A stretch of DNA of 64,000 nucleotides, from contig NC_063168.1 in assembly GCF_023159225.1 (NCBI RefSeq), forward strand, positions 44,836,562 through 44,900,561, written 5' to 3'. The position numbers and the translations under genes were made by a program. The stretch comes from Perognathus longimembris pacificus (lineage: Eukaryota; Chordata; Mammalia; Rodentia; Heteromyidae). This document shows positions 1 through 14,000 of the stretch, piece by piece; position 1 is the stretch's first letter, and each line of letters begins with the position of its first letter. The notes beneath the pieces are model-generated. The model saw only the letters and a program-made list of their open reading frames with translations. It did no database searches and had not been told where the DNA came from.

Positions 1-245
1 GTGGCTCACTAAGATTTTTTTTCACCTCCTTAAGACAAAGGCTATCAATTTTTCTCCTATCACTGAGACCACACAGCATAGTGCTGGACCCCAACACACC
101 CTGCCCACCTTCCAGAGCAAACTAGCTGTTATGTGATTCTGTTAACTCTGAGCTGTAACTCACCATCCTATCTCCCACCATTTTATGCACCTTCAAACTA
201 TAAATGCAATTAAAAAACCCAGAGTCCAAAAGGTGAACCCAGTAC

Positions 246-335
246 CTTATCATACTGGCAGACAATGACATTATCCGTGTCAAACAGGTCTGGCGCATCC
301 TGCTCGCTAGCATCATCTCCTGAATTTAGAGGATC
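246..335 (-). CDS. GTF2A1L: GTF2A1L coding exon 8 (acidic region to start of beta-barrel)
   Basis: This exon has 30 codons in phase 0, from DPLNSGDDASEQD to CQYDK. The acceptor TTTAG precedes GATCC and the donor is AAG/GTACT. It encodes the acidic stretch and the start of the C-terminal TFIIA domain. The next exon, expected to begin IHRSKNKW, is outside the window. Confidence 0.95.
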
Positions 336-3300
336 CTAAAGATGAAAGATGAATTAAGAAACTTCATGGGGGGCTGGGAATATGGCCTAGTGGTAGAGCG
401 CTCGCCTCGTATACATGAAGCCCTGGGTTCGATTCCCCAGCACCACATATATAGAAAATGGCCAGAAATGGCGCTGTGACTCAAGTGGCAGAGTGCTAGC
501 CTTGAGCAAAAAGAAGCCAGGGACAGTGAGTGCTCAGGCCCTGAGCCCTAGGCCCAGGACTGGCAAAAAAAAAAAAAAAAAAAGAAAGAAAGAAACTTCA
601 TGGGGCTTCAAATGTTTAGAAGCTGGAGATACATATAGAAATAAAGGAGCGTGGAGAGGCAGAATAGAGCCGTACTTTAAAATCAGATATCCTGTGTGCG
701 AATAACCAGCTGGGCCACTTAATGACATAATTGGCCCTGAGTTAAGTTACTAAAAACTCCATGAAAAAGAAGAAGAAGAAGGAAAAAACAAAAAAGGAAG
801 AAGAGGAGGAGGAATAAGGAAGAAGAAGATGACTTCTTAAATTATTAAATAAGATAAACCACATGAAACTTAGTATGACAGGCACATTATAATAAGGCCT
901 CCATAAATGATAGTTAATGCTTCTCATAAACTTAATTACCATATTCCACCCAGATTTTACTGTGCTCATTAGAACAGGTGAATTAGAACATAAAGCATGT
1001 GGCCCTGCACAGCCTGCCTTCGTTAACCTCTGCCCCTCTAAACTTTCTGCTATCTCTAGTTAAGGGCAATTAATATAAGGCTAGTTCCTTAATGTTTACT
1101 GCTAGTTTAAATCAGTTTAAGATACAAGTTTTAAGTCCCAGAATCCAAGTAAGTCTCATTTTAAAATAATAAAGAAAGTTCATCTTAATTTTTCTTGCAT
1201 GTGTTTCTCAAATACACGGAAACACAAAGGTTATAAGTAAATACAGTTTAAGCTCCAAAGCAATCCCCACTCACCTCTTCCACAATGTCTACTTGAGAGT
1301 CTTCATTATCACTGCTGTTTGTAGTGGACTCTTCATTTGATACACTGTCAGCTTCTTTAAGCACCTTTAGATTTCCTGTGTCGATAACCCCCATGAATTC
1401 ATTGTTGACTTCTCGTATACTTTTTATTTCTTCATTAGAAGATATATCACCAGTCCCATCTATTTGAACTATTTCATTAATATCATCATCAGTTACCCGA
1501 ATGCTCAAATTCATCTGAGAAGTTGAATTCTAAAAAGAGAAAGAAATAAAATTCTTCATTATCAAGATACATAAAATATTATATACAAATTTCAAATTAT
1601 ATTGGCAAATGTTCTAAAAGTGGTCAATTAAAATATTTCTGCCTTATAAGTTGCTAAATTTTGAATTTCCGAAATTACTTCTTGTAACTTAAAAATAAGT
1701 TTTAAATTAAAAATGAAGTGAGCATACTAATATGTAGATACTGCACATGGGCAATAAGTGAATCCATGAATTTCATACAATATTTACCAGCTTTTATATG
1801 TGCAACATGCAACTATACACAATCATAACATCTGTTGAGTTTTAACTATTATATTTTATTCTAAACAACTGAATGAAGTAGAAAAGGCAAGCAGCACCAT
1901 GGTCAATGGATAAATAAAATATATGAAGGATTATACTAAGTGGAAAGACACAAATATACTTTATACAAGGCTCTCTGAATAGATAGGATTTGTTTTATAT
2001 CATTATATACATCATAGGATTTACAGGAGATATTCTTTTTTCTTTTTTTCTTTTTTTTTTTTTTTTGCCAGTCCTGGGCCTTGGACTCAGGGCCTGAGCA
2101 CTGTCCCTGGCTTCTTCCCGCTCAAGGCTAGCACTCTGCCACTTGAGCCACAGCGCCGCTTCTGGCCGTTTTCTGTATATGTGGTGCTGGGGAATCAAAC
2201 CTAGGGCCTCGTGTATCCGAGGCAGGCACTCATGCCACTAGGCTATATCCCCAGCCCTACAGGAGATATTCTTAAACTTTTTTATGATGTTGGAGAGCCT
2301 GGTGAAAGTTCCAGATGCTATTATGAGAGTAGACAGTACCACTGTGTACTTGGAAGGAGGTATGTAGGTTGACTTGCTTATTACATATACAACAGGTTGC
2401 CATGGCTCTAACAAGGTACAGAAGTGCAGCTCAGGGAAAGATTGGCTATTAATACCCAACAGAACTCCACGGGATCTACCTAAGACATTGAGGAATTCTA
2501 AGGTCACTGAATCTAAAGATGGCTTTCAATAAAGTCCAAAAAGCTTCACTAAGCGCCAAATAATTTTTTTTTTTACACTTTGAAGTTTGTGAAGTACAAG
2601 TGATGTTTCATGCACTAATCCAACAACATCTAAATGCATCCATTTAAGATGGAACTTTACTATCTGAATGTACTGAACTTGTTTTTGAGTGGATGACTAC
2701 CCTGTGGGGTTTATACCCTATGGATATTCTCTACAATGAACCCTCACAAAGTAGCCCCAACAATCTTACATAGAAAAACAAAGATTCATACATATTTGTT
2801 ATGTTCTTCAAAAGTACCCCAAATCATCACAAAGACAGATCATCTTAGAGGCCCCAAATGATAGACAAACTTGAAGCACACAACAAAGAAATTAAAATGA
2901 GTACCAATAACAAAAGTACCCACAAATGAAAGAGTAAATCACAGGAATTTATAAAAGAATTAACTGTATATAGAAATATGCCAAAGCCTATGAGATACAG
3001 CTAAAATCTGAATTTTTTTGTTTAAAAATAAACATTTAATCTCTTTTATTTTCTCCATTTTTATATTCTGTTTTGTTTCTCTTTTTTTTCTTCACAAGGG
3101 AGTACAAATGAAAGTAAAACACAATCAGGCATGGTGGCATATACTTGAAATTCCAGCTCAAGAGACTGAAGCAAGAAAACTGCAAATTCAAGGCTAACCT
3201 ACAAATCTAACTATTCAGAAGGCTAAGACCTCAGAAGGCTATGGTCCAAGACAGCTGGGTAGAAAAGCTCCTAAGACTCCATCTCCAATTAACCAGCAAA

Positions 3301-4431
3301 ATGCTAAGCTAGAGGTATAACTCAAGTGATAGAGAGCTTGCAATGAGCAAGAAAGTCGAGTGAGATCATGAGGCTCTTAGTTTAAGCACTTCCACTTCCG
3401 GTTATATATGCAAAAGAACTGAAAGCAGAGACTCAGATATTTGTCACCATGTTTATGGGAGCATTATTCACGAGAGCCAAATGGTGAGAATAACCCAAGT
3501 TTCCAAAGGCAGATGAATGAGTAAACAAAATGTCAGGCATATACATACTGAGATATTGTTATTTTTTTTAAAGGAAAGAAAATGTACTCACTGCCTTACA
3601 TATGAAACTGTAACCCCTCTGTACATTACTTTGACAATAAAATAATTATTTCGAAAGGAAGGAAAATTGTGACACATGCTACAAGATAAACTCTGAAGAC
3701 ATTACTTTAAATGAAGAGAGACACAAAAGGTAAATACTGCCTGATTGTTTACATTAAGTAATTAACATAGGCAGATCATAGAGCCTGAAAGGATGAGAGG
3801 ACGTGAGGCATAGAGTTGGTGTTTGGGAAGATAAATTTCTGCAGATCAATGGTGACTGTACCACAGTGTGAGTGCATTTACTGCCACTGAATTGCACAGT
3901 TAAAATGGCTCCAGTATAGAGACACACACTACCTTGCTTTTCTGAGAATGACATTTTTGCCACCTTTTACATATTTTGCTTTGTAATAAATATATATTTT
4001 CAAACAAAACCTCTCATATGTGTTCTTTAGAAAAAGTTTTAACTATTTCTAATAACTCAAATGTTATTTTCTTAGGAAAAGCAGTTTTATTTTGAGTAAC
4101 GGAATATAATTTGCAATCATGAATATTAAGAACATTTGTGCTCACTAGGCTTTTAAGCTTAACTTTTCTTTGATTTTAAGGGAAATGATTTTATAATCCA
4201 GTTCTTTTTTATTTAGGTTATTATTTCAGAAAGAGCTCTGTGCTTTGTGTCAAATTTTTCTTGGACTATATCTTTAAATAATGAAGGTAAAAATCAACTA
4301 TAAATCTTATACATTTCCGGTAGAAATTACACCCTACAGTGATAGTAGAAATACAGGCACTCTGGAAGCAAAATGGTGGTTTCTTATAAATATACAGGTG
4401 TATATGACCTAGCAGTTCACTCCTACTTAGT

Positions 4432-4472
<41 letters not shown>

Positions 4473-7400
4473 GTATACATTTGCTTTAAGAAGCTTTATT
4501 CACAAGTGCTAAACACTGGGGAAAAACTCAGCATTCCACTGGTAAACAAACTATGGTACATTCATAAAATGAATGCCATGGCATACATGCAACCACATAG
4601 GTAAAAACTCAGACGCATATGAGATGCATAGGTGCTAAAGCACAATAGGTGCTAGTGCACAATTGCTATTTATTTGACATTCTCAAACAGGCAAACCCAT
4701 ATCAGAAGACAGATCAGTAAATGGCTACCAGGGATGCTGATAGGAGGAAGAGTACTAGCTACAACAGCACATAAGGGCACTCTGGGTTAATGTAAATGTT
4801 CTCTACCTCAGCTGTGGAAGTTTTGAATAACTGCATGTGTTCTTTAAAATTTATACTGTATACCTAAAAGGTGAACATTATAAGTAAATTACATTTCAAT
4901 AAATCTGACTTTTTAAAGGTAAATTATTATAAGGTTAGCCCGAAGCAAAAACCATGTATTGGCATTGGATTTTCATTTTAACAGTAGTAAGGACTGAAAA
5001 CCTAAAATCATAAGGTCTTTGGTTGCAAAATTAACTAAACTTCCCAGATAAGTATAAGCACGTCAAGGAATATTAAAAATTCTAGCTCATACTTATGAGC
5101 TCATAAAGCTGAGATCTGAAGATCACAGTTCAAAGCCAGCCCAGATAGAAAAGTCTGAGACTCTTATTTCCAATTAACCAGTAGAAATGAAACTGTGGTT
5201 CAAAGGATAGAGTGCTAGTCTTGAGCAAAAAAGCCAAACGAGAGCATCACACACACTCATGCGTGTGCACGCACACATGCGCACACACACACATACTATC
5301 CAGATCTCTTCCAATGTAAAGTCATCTTATTTTCCTTAAATTAGTAAAGTCCTCTCTGGGAGAGGAGTATGACTGTAAATCTAACTTTAACGTCAATAAC
5401 TGCAACCATGTTTTCTTTCTCAGCTGCTTTCCTCAGAAGCATTTCAATAAGCAATGAGCATTGCACATAATTATTGACATCTATGTCCTCTTTGGTGGAT
5501 CAAAATAGCCAACCACATTCAACATTCAACTTGATACACAGGACAGTGGATAGAAAGATCTAAATCTTTCATACAGCCAAACATCCCCCATATAGATCAT
5601 CAACAAACTCCTCTGGTTCAAATTGTTAGGAGGGATTTTTATTCTTCCTCAAAAACAGTAAATATTAACCCAAGCACAAAGCAAGGACTTCAAGCAAGTC
5701 CTTTAGAAAGCTGAAATGATTCAGCATGAAAAGGAAATTTTTTCCCCAAAAATTTTTGATAAATGTAAAAATGACAATAATGTTAAACCTTGACTCAAAT
5801 GTATTTGACTTTTTTATCAGCAGATGAGACTTCTTTTCAAATTAATGGGCATATCTTTGCACAATGCCAGCCATGACACTAAGCATGACAGACAGAAATG
5901 CTTTTTCTCCTACAGCAGCAAAAACATGTTTTACCAAGTTTCTCAAGAGCCAAAAAACACAACCTTCTCTTTATTACAAAGATGTCTGTCTTCAGTTTGC
6001 CCCATCAATCTGAATTTTCCAATGACGTCAAATCAAAATCAAAATCACATGCCAGCTACCCTAAGAAGCCATTGGTATTTTTATTCTGTTTAATGTTAAG
6101 GGAAAGTCATTGATGATGATTCTATGAAGTCCAGCTGAATGTAAAAAATGTGAGCAGTTCTGATCCAGATGAGGTCTCTGCTGCAATTTCATTTCCCTGC
6201 TCTAAGAAAAAAACCTAGTGCAACAATGGCAAGATGGTTCAGCTCCACCAACTGTCATGCTTCAACTGCATGTAGCTTCTGTGGCTAGAGTGTCCAATAT
6301 TCAATAAATAGGATTGCTTGAGATAAAGCTTTGTTTGCCAGATCCAACGTTGCCAGCTTCCCAACTTTTCTCCCTTTTAGTTTTCCTATAATGAAAGAAT
6401 CACAGTTTTGCAATGACTATTAAGTACTCATTAGAACTTCACAACTGTAAGTAAGCTAAATACAAAATAAGAGAAATATAAGCTATAGGGGTTTTCCCCA
6501 TTTTCAACTTGGTAAGAGTCTGCCCTGAATATGAGGCCCTGAATTCAATCCAAGTACTTGGAAGGGGAGGGGAGTGAAGGAGATGGGAGGGAAGGAGAGG
6601 GAAAAAAAGAGAAAGAGGAAGGAAGGAGAGAGAGAAGATAGGAAGGGAAGAAGAGAGAACGGAAGGGAGATAGGGATGGAGAAATTACTCATCACATCTA
6701 CCCCTTGTCAGACTACCCGACTACTCTACTTCCAGTTTTCTGTGTTAGACTTTCTACCACTGTGACAAAATACCTAGGAAAGTCAGATACGGGAGGAAAG
6801 AGTCATTTTGGCTAATGGTTTCAAAGTTTTCAATCCACAGTTGGCTGGATACATTTCTTTGGGTCTAAGACAAGGCACAATGTCATGGGGGCTGAGGCTG
6901 CTCACCTCATGGTAGCCAAGAAGCAGAGGAAGTGTGCCCATGCTGATGGGATTTCTCCTCCCCCTTTTTTTCCACTTGGGCCTCAGGTTATTGGAAGATT
7001 CAGCCTTCCTTAGTTGTTCTGAAAACATCCCAACAGACACATCCAGAGATGTGCTTTATGAATCTCCTAGGTGTTTTCTCAATCCAAATTCAGAATTCAA
7101 GTAACCATTGATAGGACATTGTTATCTTTTAGTTTAGATTTGGAAGTAAAAGGAAAACTCTGACTTGAACTTATTCATTCTTTTATCCCATTACTCCACC
7201 CATTCCCCCTGTTTGCACATTGACTCTGAGCTTCACCAGCAGTTCATAACCTTGACTACGATAAAATTACCCCCAGAAACTCCTAATACTGATGACTGGC
7301 TCCCACTTAGACCAAGTAGATCGAAACTCCTTGGAGTATGCCTGAGAGTTTTAGTGCCCCTTCAATGATTGCAATATTCAGCCAGATTTGAGAAACTTAG

Positions 7401-10400
7401 CCAAAATAAAAGAAAAAATATCAGTTATAGATTCTTATTCTCTAAGAGCTTATGCCCTAGTATGTTGTGCAAGTGCATGCATATATGTGCATGTTTTTAG
7501 GTCCTAGGTAGGCACTTATGAGTAGAATGTACCTCTCAGTGCAAATAAATAATTTTAATGCATCCTTACTACACAACAACCAACAAAGAAAAACTGCAGT
7601 CGGAGAAGGCTAGGTAGCAGAGCACTGCCATTGTGTGGAAGAGGTAATAAATGGACAAGAAGGAATTAACCAGAGGAAACCATGAAGGAAGACAACCCAA
7701 GTATCAAACAGAAAGAATAATAAGCAAAGAAAGGAGTTGAGGAAGGGATGCCCTTAGTAAGGAATCTAAACTTGACTTCACCTGCAGGTAAAGGGCAGAC
7801 AATGCTGTGTTAGCAGGAGTAGGTCATGGGTAGGCAGGACAGATGTCTGGAAGCAGTGTCTGGTGATACCATAGGCCAGGCAGCATGGCACTAGCACTTC
7901 CTGCTGTCTTACTAATCCTCCCACAACTCCCAACTCCCTGCTGGATACTGCTGTCTTTATTTCCAAAAAGTAAACCTTACTTTTGGAGTTACTTTTTTAA
8001 AAACTTTCCCAAGTTACAAGAAGAAATTCAAAACAAACTGCTCCTGAAGCCTGGGCCTTACCATCTAACCTGGCTGGACTGTGGGGAGTGGGGGGAAAAT
8101 AACGGAGGCTACAGGTTGGTAAACTAGTTAAGACACTGTTACCGTATCTCACATTACAATTAGGACAGGGTCAGTAGGATGGAGTAAAGGGAAAAGATGG
8201 GATGGGTGCAGTAGCTCACACCTACAACCCTCCCAGTTACTTGGGAGGTTGAGACCAACACAGGTAGAAAAGTTAGCAAGAGCCCCAACTCAACACACCA
8301 GACATAGTAGTTTGCACTGTAATCCCAGCTGCACTGGAAACACAGGAAGGGGAATTCAGATTTGACACAAAGCACAAAACTCCTTCCAAAATAATAACCT
8401 ATATCAAAAAGAACTGGATTTGCAGCTTGAGTGGTGGAACACTTGCCTACTGATCACAAGGCACTGACTTCAAATGCCAGTACTAACAAGCAAAGAAAAG
8501 GAAAGATTCCACAATTATTTAAAAGTTTTTAAGAAGCATCAAAAGTATATGATTCAGACTAAAGTAGGAGTGAAATCAAGGCACATGGAACCACATGGAA
8601 AAAACTATAAAGACATTCTGCTAACTGAAAGAAGCCAGTCACAAAAGGATAAAAATGTATATAACTCCTTTATAAGGTCCCTAAAATAGTCATATTTCTG
8701 CAGACAGTTAACAAAACAGAAGTTAGCGAGAGCTGAATCTAAAGCTGTCAGGAATACATCTGAGAGAATGTTAAGCCTGCACAGACCCTTACGACATCTG
8801 GAGTCTGTAATGCAAGGCAAGACAAAAAGCAAGTGCAGCAAGGTATAACTTCATTAAGCTACTTACAGAAAAGGAAAGAATATATATATATATATATGTA
8901 CATATATATATATTCAAATTCAGGCCAGCATAAATTAGCCCCATGACTATTTAAAGGTAACCTGTAATAAGTAACCAGAGATGTTTTATATGAGATATAT
9001 GCTTGGTTTTGTGTTTTAAATTAAGACCCATTTTTAAGTTTAAAAAAAAAAACTTGTGTAAAAGTTACCCAATAGGGGCTGGGAATATGGCCTAGTGGCA
9101 AGAGTGTCTGCTCTCATATACATGAAGTTCTATGGGTTCTATTCCCCAGCACCCACATATATAGAAAATGGCCAGAAGTGGCGCTGTGGCTCAAGTGGCA
9201 GAGTGCTAGCCTTGAGCAAAAAGAAGCCAGGGACAGTGCTCAGGCCCTGAGTCCAAGGCCCAGGACTAGCAAAAAAAAAAAAAAAGTTACCCAATATATT
9301 ACAAGGAAAAAGCATTAATAGCACTAATAGCAAACCATGGTGCCAGAACTAAGTGTCCACCCCCTCCACTGCCAGACATCATCTCTGATAATTCTAAAAC
9401 TTATGACACCAGTATGTATGTCTAGGTTATATACAGGTTACAGACAAGAACTGAATTACAGGAGGTAACATTACTTAGTTTGCTTCTAGATAGGAAAGCA
9501 CAGATTTGGGCCTATTGTGGCTACAAACCAACCACTATCCCTAACAATCCTTGATTAATACCACTTAACTAATCTACTTCTGCATATCACAATAATCACA
9601 TAGTGACATCCAGTGAGTAATTGGAGAGTAAATCCTTCACTTACCACATCAGAACTCTGCAAAGTTCATTCCTAATCCAGGAGAAAAAGACCGCCAAAAT
9701 GGCTAAGTGATGAAAACAACCTTTAAATTTGTAGTTATTTTTACCTCAAAACTACATAATGCATAATTATTAGTTTAACCTCTATTTCCTAAATGGTATG
9801 TATTATGTGAAAACTATGGGGGGAGCAGTGAAATGCGCACACACATTCAAATCTTAGTTCTGTATATCGCAAGAAAAACAGACTTGCTGAAAGACTTTGA
9901 ACAAGTTTCAGGGAACAATTAAATTCTTACAAGTCAATCCATCTCAGGAACTCTAATCATTGACTATTGTTTGTCCCTTAGCACTGAGGAATTGAACATA
10001 CCTTCTCCGATACAGGTACACTGCTGGCTGCCTCTGTTTTTCTTGGTTGTGCTATAGAGTCACATCCGTACATCCTACTGTTAAGACCATAAAGTCTGGC
10101 ATCAGTCACATAGTGGCAGGGTGCCCCAGGGGGGCACAGGGGGAGCCCACCATGCAGGTTTTGACTCATGTTAGCTGACACGCTGAGTACTGGCTCCACC
10201 TGAGAATCTGTTTGAGAGACTTGAGAAGGAAATCCAGGACCTCGAAGACCCAGATACTGAGAGCTTTCCTGCTGACTCAGAAAAGCTTCAGCCCTGACTT
10301 TATGCTCATTGCCAGGTGATAAGAGGAGATTGGTGGTGGTGGTGGTGGTGGTTTCTAGTTGTTTCCTATCCACTGGAACAGAATGGAGAATTGTGGGTTG

Positions 10401-10985
10401 TAGCAGCCCAGTTTCCACTCTCTGTTGCCTGTCAGGAGTGGCTTGGATGGAGCACGAATTCGGTCGTGGGATACTGGTCTGTATGATGGAAGGCTGCCCA
10501 AGTTCCTGGAACACTTGCTGGCCTGGAGGCTGGAAAATGCCTGCTCTTCCCGAAGTCTGTGTTACCATAATCGGTACATTCACTTTATAAAGATGACCTC
10601 AAAAAGAAAGGAGCAAAAGTGTAAGTAGAGGGCTGGGAATGTGGCTTAGAAGTAGAGTACTTGCCTAGAATGCATGAAGCCCTGGGTTCGATTCCTCAGT
10701 ACCACATACACAGAAAAAGCTGAAAGTGACACTGTGGCAGAGTGCTAGTGTTGAGGAAAAGAAGCTCAGGGACAGTGCTCAGGCTCTGAGTTCAAGCCCC
10801 AGAACTGGCAAAAAGAAAAAAAAGTGTAAGTAGAACATAGCTCCCAATTTCATTTAAAAAGAAAAAAGAGAAAAAAACAGATTGGAGGAAATATATTAAT
10901 GTTATTTGTGATTATCCCCAAGAGTTTCCTTTATTCTTCATTTTTTGTTATTTCCTGAAGTAAATACTTATTCTCTCTCTCTCTC

Positions 10986-11041
<56 letters not shown>

Positions 11042-14000
11042 TGCACATGCACATAGGCCAGTACTGGGGCTTGAATTCACAGTTTCCAGATCTCACTTGG
11101 CTTTTTTGTTCAAGGTTCTACCACTTCCATCTTTTTGCTTGTCAAGGGGAGACAAAAGTCTCATTGATTTTTTTTCTGCCCAGGCTAGCTTTGAACCACA
11201 ATCCTCAGATCTCAGCTTTTTGAGCAACTAGGATTACAAGCTATTATTCCTACATCTTAAATTACATTTTGTTTTACTTTGAGTTTAGCAGCCCTCCACT
11301 ACTGCATATATGATCCATTTTAAGATGTATATATGCCACAAGTATTTTATTGTGGCCCTCTTATTATTTGATAAGTTAACCCATAATGCAAATTTTAACA
11401 AACAGTCATGCAAATATGTTTTATATATTTAAAAGACATGATGCAGGATAAGGTTATCAAAAAGAGTTCAATAATTTCCACAGTTATCAAATCTCCTCCA
11501 GCTTTTCTTTAAAATAATATTGAAAAGGAAGAAAAAAACATGTTTTGTTTTTTTGTTGTTTTTTTTTTTGCCAGTCCTGGGGCTTACACTCAGGGCCTGA
11601 ACACTGTCCCTGGCTTCTTTTTGCTCAAGGCTAGCACTCTGCTACTTGAGCCACAGCGCCACTTCTGGCCATTTTCTATATATATGGTGCTGGGTTTTTA
11701 TATAAAGCTTATTTCATTTATGTATACATATATATATGCAAATATAATTATATGTTTTATGTGTTTATAATATAATATGTGTATATGTATAATTATAGTT
11801 TCTGGCTAAAAAGAACTACATTCACTTCTTTCTTATACACTTGCCATCTTCATATCTCCTTGTGTTTCAAAACTGTCCTTAAGGTTTTTTTATGCCATAG
11901 CTTGATGACACAAAAAATAAAAGCAGTTTCCTTGTAAAAAAAAATAAATAAATAAATAAAAAATATATATATACACATATATATATGGTGCTGGGGAATT
12001 GAACCCAGGGCTTCATGTATGGGAGGCAAGCACTCTTGCCACTAGGCCATATTCCCAGCCCCCCCAAAAAACTTATTTTTAAGTACTGAGTTAGGTGCTT
12101 TACTTAATCTTTACAACAATCCAAACAGATCTGAAAATGCTTCAAATCCAGAGACAGTACTGAAAAACTAAGGTCAATTATGATGCTAAGTGAAATGAAC
12201 TCCATGTTATGGAAATGATTGCTATATCACAGTTATAACTACTTTCAACTTGCTATGTGTAACTGTAGCTTCTATTATTGATGATCTTTTTGTATCCCCT
12301 TCCTGTGGTGTACCTGTACTATCTCTGTATCTTATCTGAGTACATTGGAAACCGTGTATACTGGTGTTAGAACTAGGAAACTGAAAGGGAATACCAAAAT
12401 TGAGAGACACTGGGTAAAAAAGACAAACGATTACAAAAGCAATACCTGCAAAACTGTTTGGTGTAAATGAACCGAACAACTCATGGGGGGGGAGTGGGAG
12501 GGGAGGGGGGAATGAGGGAAGAGGTAACAAACAGTACAAGAAATGCATCCAATGCCTAATGTATGAAACTGTAACCTTTCTGTACATCAGTTTGACAATA
12601 AAAATTTAAAGAATAAAAAAAAACTAAGGTCAATTAACCTCCAAACTTGTGGCTATCCATTCTATTAGGCCATGTAGTCTTTTGTCTGTTTTTGTGTTGG
12701 CACTACAGCTTGAACTTGGGGCCTGTACATTCCCCCTTACTAAGACTTTTTATAGATTCAAGATTGGTGATCTACCACTAGAACTACCCTTCCACTTCTG
12801 GCTTTTTGTTGGTTAATTGAAGGTAAGAGTTTCATAGACTTTGCTCTCAAGGCTGGATTTGAACCTTGATGCTCAGATCTCAGCCTCATGAGTAACTAGG
12901 ATTATAACCACTAACCACTGGCAGCCCACAGACACTCAGTCTTCAATAAGAAAGAAGCTAAAAGTTGATCAGAATAATCTTTGTGTTTTCTTGATAGCAA
13001 GCAGTACCAAGAACAGGCATGTCCTTTTATTTTGTATTGCTAAAATATAGAGACTGGCTTGAATTAGAGAAAATACGTGTGTCTTATGCATGTTGGGAAA
13101 AAGAATGGGGAAGTGATTATAGGACAGGCCTAGGACAGGGTCTTCTGTGGTTGATGGCTTCTATTAACAATAGTCACCATTGCTCATTACTTTTAAAATA
13201 GGTTTGTTTAAAGCTCCTATAACAATTTATTTTAAGAATCATGTAACGTAAGGTCTAGAAGCCAGTACCAATACTAAAATCACAATATTCTTAGAATATC
13301 CTTACCAGATGGAGTCTGCAGCGTCACACCTGCTGGCACATGAATAGGATAGCCAGGAAAAGCAAAGTTGGCACTGGAGCCCGAGGTACCCTAGACACAG
13401 GAAATTGTATTAAGAACTTAGAAAAAGACCTTATTTTTTCTCCATGATACCAAAGGGGGTCAAAATCTGATTCCAGATAATTGGACAACAGCTGGACAAT
13501 GCGTTTTATTTTATATTAGGACTCAGTTCTTTGAAGAATGCCGCTTTCTAGCATGACTTAAATAATTCTGATAAAAATCAAGAGGAATTCCATTATGCAG
13601 TGACTAGCAACAATTTTTTTATAAAATTGTCTTAATGTTTGTTACTTTTATGACAAAATACAGAAATATTCATAAAAGATTTTCAGAGATATTTTATAAA
13701 GGACCATAACCATTTCTATTCACAAAATAAAATTTTATACTATGAAAGTTTAAAAAAAATTTTAATTTCTATGAAGCCAGTAAATCTTAGTGAATAAATA
13801 AGTGGCTTATAAAACTTGACTTAAGCTTGGTCTAGACCTTTGATTCTCAAAGTGTGAAGTATAAGAAACACAGTTGTTTATATGTGTCTTCTAGAAGGAG
13901 TTGATCACTTATGATATTTTCAAGTAGAAATGATAGTGCCTAATTTATGTAGTATATAGTTTTTACTTTTGAAATAACTAAATACAGTGTTTTAAGTAAA

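Noticed and set aside
372..450. tRNA gene in the SINE's first unit
   Set aside because: The A and B boxes are tRNA-derived, but the unit is fused to a SINE body with A tail and duplications and does not fold as a true tRNA gene.
10002..10583. Exon 6 of GTF2A1L as a stand-alone 201-codon gene starting at GTG
   Set aside because: Acceptor and donor sites with matching phases, and homology running past both ends, show it is an internal exon.
12222..12587. 121-codon minus frame, similar in part to frames at 43238-43580
   Set aside because: The similarity is real but comes from both being antisense to the same L1 3' end, not from a protein family.
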